Position numbers and translations under genes: made by a program. From Sternotherus odoratus (taxonomy: Eukaryota > Chordata > Testudines > Kinosternidae), in the NCBI GenBank assembly GCA_032164245.1, contig JAVMKO010000002.1:94749340-94813339 (forward strand): a DNA stretch of 64,000 nucleotides, written 5' to 3'. Position 1 is the stretch's first letter. Each line of letters starts with the position of its first letter. Under the pieces are notes generated by a model, which was not told the origin of the DNA, did not search any database, and saw only the letters and a program-made list of their open reading frames with translations. Positions 11,986-22,350 of this stretch are shown here, piece after piece.

Positions 11986-13287
11986 CCCAAACAGAAACCT
12001 GCTCTGCCCACTAGATCGGACTCCTCCTCTATTAGGCCAAATCACCTACATTTCAGTCTATAACGATTCCCTTGCCTGTGCTATTGTCCTATATTATGTC
12101 TTTGATCTTGTGTCTAACTCTACAGGATGTGGAACATGTTTCACTCTGAGTCTGATCTTGCTACAGTTGAAGTCAATGGAACAACTCCTGCTGACTACAG
12201 TGGGAGCAAGTTTGGGCCCTATATTTGTAAAGTGACATGTATGTTACCAGACCAGTACAGATGACTGATGATAAACAGTGATGTGATATTAACAACTGTG
12301 GTACTTTTCAAAGTGAAAAGGGGATAATTGTGGTGCTCTGGCTAGGATAACTGCACTCCATAAGAACCATTCTAATATCTTGGGCTGTGGGTGTGAGAGC
12401 TACTGCGAGTGTATAATGGTAGTTGTGTTTTCCTGTGCAGTCATTGCATTATTATGGCCAGATTCTAGAACTAGAACTTGCCACTGAAGTAATACAGAGG
12501 AACCCAACTGCCAAATGTGGAGTTACTCTGGATTTGCAGTGGTGCAGATAAGGCCAGAATCTGGCCCCCAATATTTATCCTGCTGAAGTCTCTCCATTTA
12601 TCATGGGCTTTCTATAGAAAGCATCACCTTAGTACCCAAGTATACAGTCCCTGAATGTGCTACAGCGGAGAGCTTTATGATAAGCATGGCATTTATTTAA
12701 TTACGATAGATTAAAAAAAGAAATATATCCTGCATAAAACATCCAGAGGGAAGTGGCAGCAGCCAACCTACTGGCCTTGCAAAACTGTTTGTTTTAGACT
12801 ATACATAAAATAGCATAAAAGAGAACAAATGTCCTATTTTTTTTCCTTTGAGCTAGCATAGTTGCTGGATTCCACATCAGCAGGCCTCAGTCAAGGCAGC
12901 AACAGTTATGTGCTGTATTGTGCTGTACCTCTAGGAAGCATTTTGCATTGTAAAACAATGCTCAAACTTGTCTGTTGATTGTGCCTAATGCTGGTGCTTA
13001 GCCATTCAAAATAAATGCTGCCTCTCTTGTGACAAGCTGCAAAGCAGAAAGGAATGGTTTAATCACACTGCCGTGCCTCTCAGCAAGGGTGCCATAATGA
13101 AACATTGACTTTATCTCTCTTTTGATGTAAATAAAACTCATCAGACTGCATTACTTATTTTTTTCTGAATTGCTCCCAAAATAACATTCTCCTCCTCCTC
13201 CTCCTCCCTCAAAAGCATGAGAACCCTTGTGACTGGGCAGCCCCTCTGCTTCACTCAGGTACTGACAAGAAAAAAAACATCGGCTTT
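11986..13287. other. Non-coding stretch with conserved-element character
   Basis: No gene is seen. The part 12590-13160 is AT-rich, free of recognisable repeats and rich in homeodomain-type ATTA/TAAT words, a texture common in conserved non-coding elements. This is only an impression from sequence texture. A short CTC repeat lies at 13190-13208. Confidence 0.4.
13190..13208. repeat. (CTC)n microsatellite
   Basis: About six CTC units. Confidence 0.85.
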
Positions 13288-13520
13288 AAGGACAAGTCTA
13301 CACTAGAAGCCCTACCACAGCGCAGCTGTGCTGCTGTAGCGTGTCTGGTGAAGGTGCTCTATGCCAACAGGAGCGCACTCTCCCCTCCGCATAATGACTC
13401 CACTTCCACGAGAGGCAGCAGCTGTGTTGGCAGGAGAGCGTCTCTCTGATATAGTGCCAGTGTGGACAGTGCTTATGTCACTGCAACTTACATCGCTCAT
13501 GGGGCGTCTTTTTCACTCAG
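13288..13520 (+). mobile_element. Partial MITE (DNA transposon, one end missing)
   Basis: The left end AAGGACAAGTCTACACTAG is the type of terminal repeat seen in turtle MITEs of the TCTACACTA group. The interior has AGCGCAGCTGTGCTGCTGTA, TATGCCAACAGGAGCGCACTC and GCCAGTGTGGACAGTGC. The partner end is absent after about 13520, so the copy is truncated. Related ends occur at 21104, 49837 and 60640. Confidence 0.6.
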
Positions 13521-13539
13521 CAACTGCTCCCTTTCTGAC

Positions 13540-14810
13540 TGACAAGATTCCATCTTCATGATCACTCTCCATCCCTCTTTCTGCAAAGCTTGCTGTCCCT
13601 TGCCTCTGCCCCATCCATCCATTCACACCTGCCCTGGCCTTCAAACTATCAACATCTCTCGCTTTTCTGCACATCTGAGCTCCCTCATTCCCACTTGCTC
13701 CTTCTTGGCTGCCAAAGATTCCCAGGTTGATTCTCTCAGCTCCACTTTCTCCTCCATCCTTATTCACCACACTGTCCATCTCAGTAGCCTCCAAACTCAG
13801 CTCATGCCTTGCACCGGCTTCCTCTACTCTTGCTTGAATGTCTGCAGAAATGGGAACTGAGGGGCCAGGCAGACTTTTAGTACTAAACATCTTTGTCTTT
13901 TCAAATCTTCCTCATGCAACAGTCCTCCTATTCCCAGCAAGTCCCAGGCCAGCTATCCACAATGACTGTTTTGTGACCTTCAGTTCCCTCCTCAGGTTTG
14001 CCATTCTCTTTCCTAGTCTGTCATGGCATTTACTGACTTCAAGTGGAAGGTTGAAATGAACTAGTATGAGCTTCTAGCAATTTACTTTCTTCCTTCCATG
14101 GCTCTCTCCCTTCCCAATAGCCTTTGCTCCCAGTCTGTGATTCCACTTGTCCCTCGACCACCATGTCCTCTCAGCTACTAAGCATCTGTCCATTTACCCT
14201 CCCCAGAGAGGCCAGCATGATTAAACCATTCCCTTTCATTCCCTCTTCTCTCTCTACTGCCTCCTTCCATTCCGCTCACAGGCATGCTCTAGCAGTCCCC
14301 ATCCTTAAATAAATAAAAGCAACCACCAAAAAACCTCAAGCCCAGTGACTCCCCTGCGACTATCCTATCTTCCTTTCCTCTCTAAGGTCCTTTAATGGGC
14401 CACAGCTGCTGTAACCTCCTCTCTGGCTTTCTAGATACCCACATTATTCCCCACAAGTCTATCAAATATGCGGCTGCCAAATCGTTTTTCCTTGACTGCC
14501 AATCAGATCATGTCCCTCCTCTCATTAAATCCCAGGTCTTTGAAGATTAAACATCTCAGCCTAACATGTCATCCAGCCTATATTGCTGATCCTGTGTCCT
14601 GACAGCAATGCAATCCCATCGACCTATTCAATTCCATCTCTCACACCCATTGCTGGACCTTCTTACACCCTGCCTCATTACTACCCAACCCCAGTGCACC
14701 TCCATCTCCTCAGTCAAATTCCTCCTCTCCACTCTGCCTCAGGGCCCTCAGACACTAGGCCATATCAGTCCCCTGCCCTCCCCACCCTGTTATTAGCTAC
14801 AGGGGAGTGA
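13540..14810 (+). mobile_element. Possible ancient LINE (L2/L3-like) remains
   Basis: The block is unusually C/T-rich and gives several short plus-strand open frames of similar composition. The words GCTGCCAAATCGTTTTTCC and CAGATCATGTCCCTCCTCTC near 14473-14523 resemble the 3' coding region of L2-type LINEs. No reverse-transcriptase catalytic motif survives. It may equally be other pyrimidine-rich sequence. Confidence 0.3.
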
Positions 14811-16903
14811 AAGATGGAAAAAGCGGATGTTTAAAGGAAAATGGATAACAAATTTTACCTTGCCACCTTCTCTGGGTCTCCACAGAGTCTTTCGGTATGT
14901 ATGCTCCTTAGGGAGGGTGTGTGTTTATATGTCTTGTGCAGCGCCAAACACACTGTTAGTGTTTAACAAATGATTAATGGTAATAAAAATAAAAGGGTCT
15001 GTTCCCTCCACTGGGTTAGTGGGAATTGCTCATATACAGTAGCTGTGTAATCAGGCTCCCAGCTCAGCAGTCTGCCAGAGCGTCTCTCCCCTGTTAGCAG
15101 CAGTGAATGACTATGTATTAATAATGAGCTACAAGATGCTTGAGATCTTCATCTCCTAATTAATTAGGAAAAGCCAAAGGAAATGAATGTAAGTGAGTCT
15201 TGTCTGAAGTGTGGCTAAGATGGCGGGCTGGTGCACTCTCTATTCCTTTTGCTTAACCTTGTGCTGTGTAGGATACATGGCTAGTGGGGCGACGGGGGGT
15301 GGGAGGGTGGGATGGGAGACTTAGTGTTGATGTTACTGATATGATGTTATGCTATGTTGTAACTGATATGATGATATGCTACTGATATGATTATGATGTT
15401 GATGTTACTGAGAGTTCGATGCACAGTGGTGCCTGAACCTGCACCTTTGATGTTAGTGGGAGTTTTGCTATTGGCTTCAATGGAAGCAAGCTCTGAGCTC
15501 TGCACCTCTTAGGATTTGGTCCTTGGGTCCTGAACCTGCAAGGCAGTTGTTGACGTCCATGGGAATGGGGAAATTTAGCACCTTGCAGGACTGAGCCTCC
15601 AATGAACAATTCTATCGCCGATAGTTTGGGTAAGATGGTTTGCAAAAGGCTCTGTTTGAGTGAAAGGAACGTGTTGCTTCTCAGAAACAAATCATTCTAA
15701 GTAGAGGTAGGCCAGAATTTTAAATCCTCACTCCTTTTGATTTCAGGGCACGAGAGTTGCCTGAAATCCCACTGAAATTTAGGTTAGATCCAAAGGCACA
15801 AGCTTATTTTCCACCTTTTAGATTTTAACTCAAGATTACAGGACAAGATAGCAAAAATATCATATAATAGCGGATTGGATGAGATTTCCATCATTCTTCC
15901 TCATGAGAACATTTTGCAAGATTAAGACACTATCAGACTGAAACCTTAGTGTGAACATCTCTAGTTCCAATAATACAGTGATCTCTAGTGGACTTTCATC
16001 AATCACAGCTCACTGGGTCATCTCTTTGGGCAATAGCTAATTTCCCCTGCATTTTTGAAGGACACTGGCAGTTATTCATAATACAGGAAGGGAGAATACC
16101 TGTCCGAAATGGCCAATAGAGATTGGCCTCATTCTACATTTTCCTGCACATTGTATAGTCATTTACACCACTTTAAAGTAGGTGCAAAGCACTGACATTC
16201 TGCTCTAGTTCTTTTAGGATTCAGTTTGTTAATGCCATCTACAGTGCTCACGTGTTGTCTGAACTCACAGAGCCAGAGAGGGTCTGATATTTGAAGGTGA
16301 TTTCCGCTAGCTTTGATCATGTACCATGGTATCTCACTCCAATGAGAGGGGCAAAAACAAATGTGGAAATAGCGTCTAATGGTAAAACCTATTACATTAT
16401 CAAAGGGAGAGAGAGCCTTTTTTCTACCACAGCTCTTTTCAAAAATCAAAAGATGATATGTTGTTACTTAGGCTGGTGAGTGAATTCTCTACAATCTCTC
16501 ACATAGGAACACCCCCCCCCCCCCGCCCCCCCAGATGCTTTTACTGATAGATTTAGCATGCTTTGCTTCCCACTCACAGGGCCTAATGGGGATAGTTGCA
16601 TAACACTGCAAGCAAACTGGAGCGAGTGAGAGAACAGCACTTGGAGAGCAGAGGCTGTTTACAACCATACAACAGGCAGAGGTAAAGCAAAGGGACGTCT
16701 CAATTCGTTATTGGGAAAGAGTTTTAAGATCAGGGTGCTAGAATGGAACTGATAATAAAAGTTGTCAGCTGATTAGCGCAGTCAGACTATACTGTGTTAC
16801 AATTAGCATCTGAAGCTTATTCATCTGTAAACTAGCAAAGACAATTGTCTCCGTGGGAGGCTTAACTGGAAGAATCTTTCCTCTTCTGTCCTGTTTATAA
16901 CAG
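14811..16903. other. Non-coding stretch, nothing recognised
   Basis: No gene is seen. Features are a TGATATGATG-type low-complexity patch at 15335-15410 and a poly-C run at 16512. The part 15095-15185 has a TAATTAATTA core and may be conserved. Confidence 0.5.
16512..16532. repeat. Poly-C tract
   Basis: Twenty C residues interrupted by one G. Confidence 0.9.
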
Positions 16904-16941
16904 AGGGCTGGGCTACACTATGGGTGTGTGTGTGGAACTAA

Positions 16942-17773
16942 GCCCTGGTCCCCACTACGGCTTAAAGTCGACTTTAGCAAGCTAAAGTCGATTTTAAGCC
17001 TGTACCCGTCCTCACCTGCATGCCCTTAAAGTCTATTTTAAGGGACCTTAAAATCGACTTTATAACTCCTCCATTACCAGAGGCGTAGCTGAAGTTGACC
17101 TCTCTCTAGGTCGATTTTCAGCTAGCGAGGCTGCAGGTGACGTTAAGCCTCCGACCTTCCCAGCAGCTCCGCGAACCCCCCCGCCCGCCTGAACAGCCCT
17201 GCGCCGGACCCCCCCACCACCACCCCGATCAGCCCCGCGCCGGACCCCCCCGCCTGCCCCAGCAGCCCCGCGCCGGACCCCCCCGCCTGCCCCAGCAGCC
17301 CCGCGCCGGACCCCCCCGCTCCCCGATCAGCCCGGCGAAACCCCACCCCCACCCACCGGAGCAGCCCCGCGCCGGCTCCCCCCCCCCCTGCTCGGGCGGG
17401 CGGGGGGGTCCGGCGCGGGGCTGTTCGGGCGGGGGGGTCCGGCGCGGGGCTGTTCGGGCGGGCGGGGGGGGGGGTCCGGCGCGGGGCTGGTCCGGCGGGC
17501 GGGGGGGGTCCGGCGCGGGGCTGGTCGGGACTGGGGCTGGTCCCCTGGGGAGCGTGCCTGGCTGCCCCGAAAGGTGGTGACAGCTGAGGACTCCCGGCAC
17601 TGTGGGATAACTACCCACAGTGCAACACTCCCTATGTCGACCCCTGCAAAAGTTTTAAGGACAGACATGGTGATGCTGTCCTCTGTGGGGATGCACTAAG
17701 TCCATTTTCTAAAGTCGACTTCAGAAAATCGACTTAAGGAGAATCGACTTAGTGCTGTAGTGAAGACGGGGCC
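16942..17773. mobile_element. Inner Harbinger-like MITE with GC-rich inverted arrays
   Basis: Inverted ends are GCCCTGGTCCCCACTACGG and, in reverse complement from the right, GGCCCCGTCTTCACTACAG. The flanks are TAA (16939-16941) and TTA (17774-17776), one change away from the three-base TWA duplication of PIF/Harbinger elements. The subterminal AAAGTCGACTTTA words recur at both ends. The centre is replaced by GC-rich arrays at 17160-17540. Confidence 0.7.
17160..17540. repeat. GC-rich minisatellite in two inverted arms
   Basis: The left arm repeats CAGCCCCGCGCCGGACCCC about six times. The right arm repeats the reverse complement GGGGTCCGGCGCGGGGCTG about four times, so the two arms can fold on each other. 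The overlapping Pro/Ala/Gly-rich open frames on both strands are products of this repeat, not genes. Confidence 0.85.
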
Positions 17774-18175
17774 TTAGATACGCAACTTCAGCTAAGCGAA
17801 TAGCATAGCTGAAGTCAAAGTATCTCAGTTCGACTTACCTGGCTGTCCCCACGGCGGCAGATTGACCGGGGCCGCTCCCCCGCTGATTTTGCGTACTCCT
17901 CCTACCCAGGTGGAGTACAGCCATTGATTCAGGGATGATTTATAAATCAATCCGTGATCTATCAAGCACTGCCCGCCAATCTGGCAGGTAGTGTAGCCAT
18001 ACCCTGGCTATTAAAGGGTCTGATCCTGTGAGAGACCAGAGCCTTTCCTGCAACGTGCTGAAGCCACTGAAAGGTGAGGGTCCTCCGTGCACCTGACAGG
18101 AGGGAGAGCTACTGTTCTAGAGTTCTCTGCTGAGTGTGGCATTCTGCAGTGCGAGGAAATCCTTTCCCGATGACT

Positions 18176-18776
18176 AGAGCTGGTTCGGAATTTTTCATAA
18201 AAAGTTTTGGGAGGGTTTTTGACAGAAGTTCATTGAAACTGAAACTTTTCACGCTTTGATGGGAAAGTTTCTTCCCCAGTTCCAGGATGGAATTGGGGGT
18301 GGAAAGAGGAGCCTAGCCCAGAATAGCCATTAGTCTGGGGGTTCTGGGCACACACCTGGTATGTGGAAGATGGAGCTTCAAGTGCCAGCTCTGCCTGATT
18401 CAGAGCAGGGGCTTGAGCCTGGGTCTCCCCTCTGAGTTCCCTGATGCACACAGTCGTTTCCATTTTCTGTCTCTGGCTCACTAAATGGGATGTGGGAGAC
18501 AGGTTCCAGTCCCTACTCTCAATCAGGCAGAGCAGTGGCTTGAACCTCTGGGTCTCCCACATCCCAGGTGAATGGTCTAACTACCAGGCTATTGGCTATT
18601 CAGGTGGGTGTGTTGGGGTGGGGAGGGCAATGCCTCTCTCCGGCTATTATGGAAAACATCTCTCTCATTTTTTTGTGAAAAAATTTCAAAATGTTATGTT
18701 CCAATGCAGAGCAAAAACAGATCTCTAAACCTTGACTTTTTGTGTGAAATGGAATTCTTGTTTCCTGGCTAGCCCT
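18176..18776. mobile_element. MITE-like non-autonomous DNA transposon (601 bp)
   Basis: The ends AGAGCTGGTTCGGAA (left) and, in reverse complement, AGGGCTAGCCAGGAAAC (right) are an imperfect terminal inverted repeat. The subterminal parts carry A/T runs such as TTTCATAAAAAGTTTT. No coding capacity or clear TSD is seen. Confidence 0.5.
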
Positions 18777-18972
18777 ATTGATGAACAACTCAAAATCATG
18801 TTATTGGGCAATATTCAATAACTACCAAGTCAATAAAATGTGTATTAAATGCAGACTGTTAATGCAGTTCTAAGGTTATCAATTTAAACACACCCAAGTC
18901 AGGAAACGAAAACATTAGTAATAGTAATGTGCCCATATAGAATATGCTGTGTTTAGAGATATGTCTAACTAG

Positions 18973-19497
18973 TGTGGCAGGGTGGGCTTGACCCAGCCTG
19001 CCGCCCCTTTAAGAGGGAGAAAAGCCCTCTGCAAAACCCCGGTGCAGAAAGCCTAATCAGCCACCTGGCTTGCAGGGCAATCAATTGTATGGGTTGCACC
19101 TGGCAACCTCCTCTGGGGGATAAAAGGCTCCCAGGAAGGAAGCCCAGAGTGGTGGTGGTTTGGAGCTAGTCAGAGCTGCGTGTTTGGAGCTAGTCAGAGC
19201 TGCGTGTTTGGAGCTAGTCAGAGCTGCGTGTTTGGAGCTAGTCAGAGCTGCGTGTTTGGAGCTAGTCAGAGCTGCGTGTTTGGAGCTAGTCAGAGCTGCG
19301 TGTTAAGAGCTGGACTATATAGAGTCTGTAAAGCTGTAAGCTGTAGAGCTGAGCTATCAAGAGCTGTATGTTGAAGGACTGTACAAAGCTGTATATATTG
19401 GTGGTGGGGTCTTGCACTGTGAATTAAAGAGCACTGTTTGAAGCAAAGAAGGGTTTCCTGCCTGTTCCTGAGAGGGGTGAGAAGGCGGTCTGTCACA
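18973..19497 (+). mobile_element. Solo LTR, family A (525 bp) with an internal 24-bp tandem array
   Basis: It begins TGTGGCAGGGTGGGCTTG and ends GCGGTCTGTCACA, and is flanked by CTAG on both sides (18969-18972 and 19498-19501). A TATA-like GGGATAAAAGGC is near 19118 and GAATTAAAGAGCAC near 19421 marks the likely polyadenylation region. It shares its first bases and layout with the minus-strand LTR at 8336-8732. It differs by six copies of a 24-bp unit at 19159-19302. No internal retroviral region is left. Confidence 0.85.
19159..19302. repeat. 24-bp tandem repeat, six copies
   Basis: Six essentially identical units contain GGAGCTAGTCAGAGCTGCGT and start every 24 bases from 19159. Being a multiple of three, they keep an open frame encoding an eight-residue repeat (FGASQSCV), which is not a gene. 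The identity between units indicates recent expansion just downstream of the LTR TATA-like site. Confidence 0.95.
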
Positions 19498-19667
19498 CTA
19501 GTAACCAAAAAATAGAATGAATGCTGGTGAATTACTCAAACCTTTCTCATGTATGCATTTAAATTTTGTAATCTTAATGTTGCTCTTATGTAATGTTTTT
19601 GCATTTAATTTTCTCTTCTGAAAAATAAAAACCTGAATGTAACATTGACTCTACTCATCTTAATAAA

Positions 19668-19709
19668 TTAGCCTCCTAGAGTTGGTATGGCAACTTCCAC
19701 CTTTTCATG

Positions 19710-19756
<47 letters not shown>
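19668..19756 (+). mobile_element. Left part of a retroposon related to the palindromic family
   Basis: The segment reads TTAGCCTCCTAGAGTTGG, GGCAACTTCCACC and CTTTTCATGTTCTGTG, then GT and TA microsatellites. Its likely partner is the segment after the MITE at 20525-20562 (AAGGTGCCACAAGTACTCCTG), whose GGTGCCAC word belongs to the palindromic retroposons. The sequence expected between them is missing, so a deletion accompanied or followed the MITE insertion. Confidence 0.45.
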
Positions 19757-19758
<2 letters not shown>

Positions 19759-20008
19759 CCATGGTTACACTTACAGGATTATAGCGCTTTTGGTTATAGC
19801 TGTACCCATATACAGCAATAGGTAGTGCTATAACATGTCCTGGTGTGGCCACATTTGCGGCACTTGCAGCAGCACAGGGAGTGGTGCATTATGGGCAGCT
19901 ATCCCAGCATTCAGCTGGGTGCAACGTGCTTTTCAAACGAGGGGGGTGAGGGGTAACGTGTAGTACGTATGCAGAGAGAGCGGGCAAGGGGATTTCTACG
20001 GGTGACAG

Positions 20009-20044
<36 letters not shown>

Positions 20045-20524
20045 GGAGATATACCAATCTCCTAGAACTGGAAAGACCTTGAAGGTCATCGAGTCCAGTC
20101 CCCTGCCTACACTAGCAGGATCGAGTACTGTCCCCTGACAGATTTTTTTTTTCCCCCCCAGATCCCTAAATGGCTCCCTCAAGGATTGAACTCACAACCC
20201 TGGGTTTAGCAGGCCAATGCTCAAACCACTGAGCTATCCCTCCCCCTTTGTCAGTGGTTTCCTTTGAAATCAGAGACGTCAATTGCCTTAAATGGCTCGG
20301 AGGCGTGCCAGAGATCACTTATAGCGTAATGACTGTTTACACTTGCCATAACACGCTACAGGGAATACGCAACAGCCCTTATTCCCCGTGCGGAGGTGGT
20401 TTACCACGAGCGCTATAAACTCGGACTTATAGCGCAATATGTGCCTTGCCAGTGTGTACGGGTAGAGAGTTATAGCGCTCCTGGAGGCTTTATAGCGCTA
20501 TAAAGTGCCAGTGTAACCAAGGCC
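19757..20524. mobile_element. Harbinger-like MITE (family H), interrupted by a Cry SINE
   Basis: The left end GGCCATGGTTACACTTAC and the right end, in reverse complement GGCCTTGGTTACACTGGC, form the terminal inverted repeat, followed inward by TATAGCGCT words. TAA follows the right end. The left flank is a TA microsatellite, so the three-base TSD cannot be confirmed. The interior matches the two copies at 46639-47989 (for example TGGGCAGCTATCCCAGCATT and TTGCCTTAAATGGCTCGGAG). There is no coding capacity. Confidence 0.8.
20011..20246 (-). mobile_element. tRNA-derived SINE of turtle Cry type
   Basis: Read on the minus strand, the head GATAGCTCAGTGGTTTGAGC carries an RNA polymerase III A box and GTTGTGAGTTCAATCC a B box. 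The body has GGGACTGGACTCGATGACC and CCAGTTCTAGGAGATTGG, and it ends in a 30-base A tail (T-run 20011-20040 on the plus strand). The flanks TGACAGTCTTTT and TGTCAGTGGTTT look like an imperfect TSD within the host MITE. This head and body order is the hallmark of cryptodiran turtle SINEs and is the best indicator of the source organism. Confidence 0.9.
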
Positions 20525-20562
20525 TAAGGTGCCACAAGTACTCCTGTTCTTTTTGACTCTAC

Positions 20563-21544
20563 TGTATGTCTTACTGCCGGGGAAAGCATTCATAAAGCTG
20601 AGGGATAGCCAATTTTCCCCCCTGTTGGAGGCTGTACTAACAGTTTGCCAGGAATCAAAACAAAACAAAACAAAAAACAAAACTAAAGAATAACCTCACT
20701 CCCCAGTGAATATGCATAAAATGAACAAATGCAAACACCTATATCTTTCAGTCTGTGGGACGGTTTAGGGGACTGCAGATCCCAGCATGCAGTGTTCCAT
20801 TCTGAATGCTTAAGCGTGTGCATTCTAGGATCTGTAGCATTCAGGGACAGCATCTCCATATCCGAGCTGAAGGTAGCCATGGGCAAAAACTCATTGAGCT
20901 TCTTAACAAAGTGAACAACTAAGGACTAGGTGCTTTCATGTTGAAGGGGATGATTGAGGACAAGATTCTGTACTGACTTTTTATTCTTTAGAAATATACC
21001 CTGAAATTTAGCCTATTTATTTCCTTCCTTACTTTGCTTCCTTGTTCCAGCATCTACTGAGACTAACAAATTCCCTTCATGCATTTATACTTATACCTTT
21101 TAGCCCTGGTCTACACTAGGGGATATTATATACTGCAGTTATGGCCCGTTGAGTTTTCTCTTCTCTAGATTATGTGAATATAACGCCCATAGTCATCCCT
21201 CAGGTTGTTTAGTTTATTTTCCAATACTGGTATGTTCTTTGTTAGACATTACTTTGTCTCTGGTTTTTCTATAACTTTCCCACATACTATCCCATGGGCA
21301 AGGCTGTCAGGGCTTATGTTATTGTTACCACCTTCATTGCATATGTGACCATCCCAGTATATATGGTACATTGGATAATAGCACTTAAAAAAAAAAAAGG
21401 CAATAGCCTCAAATTGAATGCTTGCATCCAGTTGCCTAACATTAGCCCTGAATAAGATACAATCTCTTGGAAGCTCTCTAGTGGATTTGTTAAAAATTCT
21501 TCACTTCTCCCACCCTCTGTCTGTCTTTTAGACAGTAAGTCCTG
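20563..21544. other. Non-coding stretch with a MITE stub
   Basis: No gene is seen. AGCCCTGGTCTACACTAGG at 21104-21122 is an isolated MITE terminal repeat without a partner. Confidence 0.5.
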
Positions 21545-21604
21545 TCACTTACTATGGGTTTACGCAGCAGCCAGTACAATGGGATCCTAGTCATTGTTGG
21601 GGGT
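21545..21604 (+). repeat. Fragment of a conserved SINE/LINE tail
   Basis: CAGTACAATGGGATCCTAGTC and the following TTGTTGGGGGTC resemble the widely repeated 3' tail of sauropsid MIR-like SINEs. The fragment is short and diverged. Confidence 0.35.
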
Positions 21605-21605
21605 C

Positions 21606-22350
21606 TGTCGTAGGGTGTACAGACCTCATGCTGTCCCAACCACTAAAGGGTTAAGAGAGAGATGAGCTACCACCTCAGCTGGGGGCTGATTGGTGGCCAT
21701 GCAGCAGCTGAGAAGATAAAAAGGTTTCCAAGAAGACTGAGGAACACCTGAGAGCAGCAGCCCTCAGCAATGGGCTGGCAGGAAGCCCCTGAAGCACAAA
21801 GTGGTCTGAGCCTAAGTTCCCTCTACTCTGGGCAGCCATGCAGCAAGCTATCAAGAGCTGTGTTGATGTGGAGAGGCGCCTGTCCCCGAGCCCCAGGCTG
21901 CTGTGATGAGAAAGGGATAGGGGGAGTCCTATCTCCCTGGGGCAGCCTGCACCTTAATTCCCTCATCCCCAGCTCAACCCCAGCCAGAGCTCCCCCCTCC
22001 CACACTGCAAACCCCTCGGCCTCACCCCCACCACACATCACCTCCATATTGGCACATATAACAAACAAAATTCATTTCACACATGGATGTAAAAAATTAG
22101 AGGTAACATTGAGTCCCAAGAGGCTGGAGACGTGACTTTTCACTAGAATTATCGGCCTCCAGACTCTCTACCACTCCAAGAGGGGAGAAGATATTGATGA
22201 TCCAGCTGAGGGTTGGAGTCTTAGCAAGGAACCCCTGGACACAGAGCTAAAAATGGTGATTTGCTGATTAAAGGGAACACTAAAGCAGACTCTCCTGATA
22301 CCCTGTGCATCTGTGAGGGGGCATCAGAGACTGAACACAGTCCTAGGCAG
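21606..22350 (+). mobile_element. Possible LTR-type element holding a MITE
   Basis: The block starts TGTCGTAGGGTG and has a promoter-like AGATAAAAAGG at 21713, followed by purine-rich sequence as in turtle LTRs. The 3' boundary and TSD are not visible. A MITE at 21811-22111 interrupts it. Confidence 0.3.
21811..22111. mobile_element. hAT-like MITE with C-rich interior
   Basis: The left end CCTAAGTTCCCTCTA and the right end, in reverse complement CAATGTTACCTCTAA, form a terminal inverted repeat. The interior contains CCTTAATTCCCTCATCCCC and CCTCCATATTGGCACATA. The C-rich part is the reverse complement of the type of sequence repeated at 63480-64000. No eight-base TSD can be shown. Confidence 0.55.

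Larger units (their letters stand above)
16904..18006. mobile_element. Outer MITE, split by a second MITE
   Basis: Terminal inverted repeats are AGGGCTGGGCTACACT on the left and, read in reverse complement, AGGGTATGGCTACACT on the right. After the inner insertion the interior resumes with ATACGCAACTTCAGCTAAG and continues to GGCAGGTAGTGTAGCC. There is no coding capacity. The inner MITE (16942-17773) interrupts it near its left end, so the outer element is older. Confidence 0.75.

Noticed and set aside
13540..14312. A Pro/Ser/Thr-rich protein gene suggested by consecutive plus-strand frames
   Set aside because: The composition reflects a C/T-rich block, frames shift repeatedly, and no splice structure or domain is visible.
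17137..17668. Overlapping 113-147 residue Pro/Gly/Arg-rich frames
   Set aside because: They arise from the GC-rich inverted array inside a MITE.
20221..20246. tRNA gene on the minus strand
   Set aside because: The A and B boxes belong to a SINE head with an A tail; no cloverleaf of a functional tRNA is complete.
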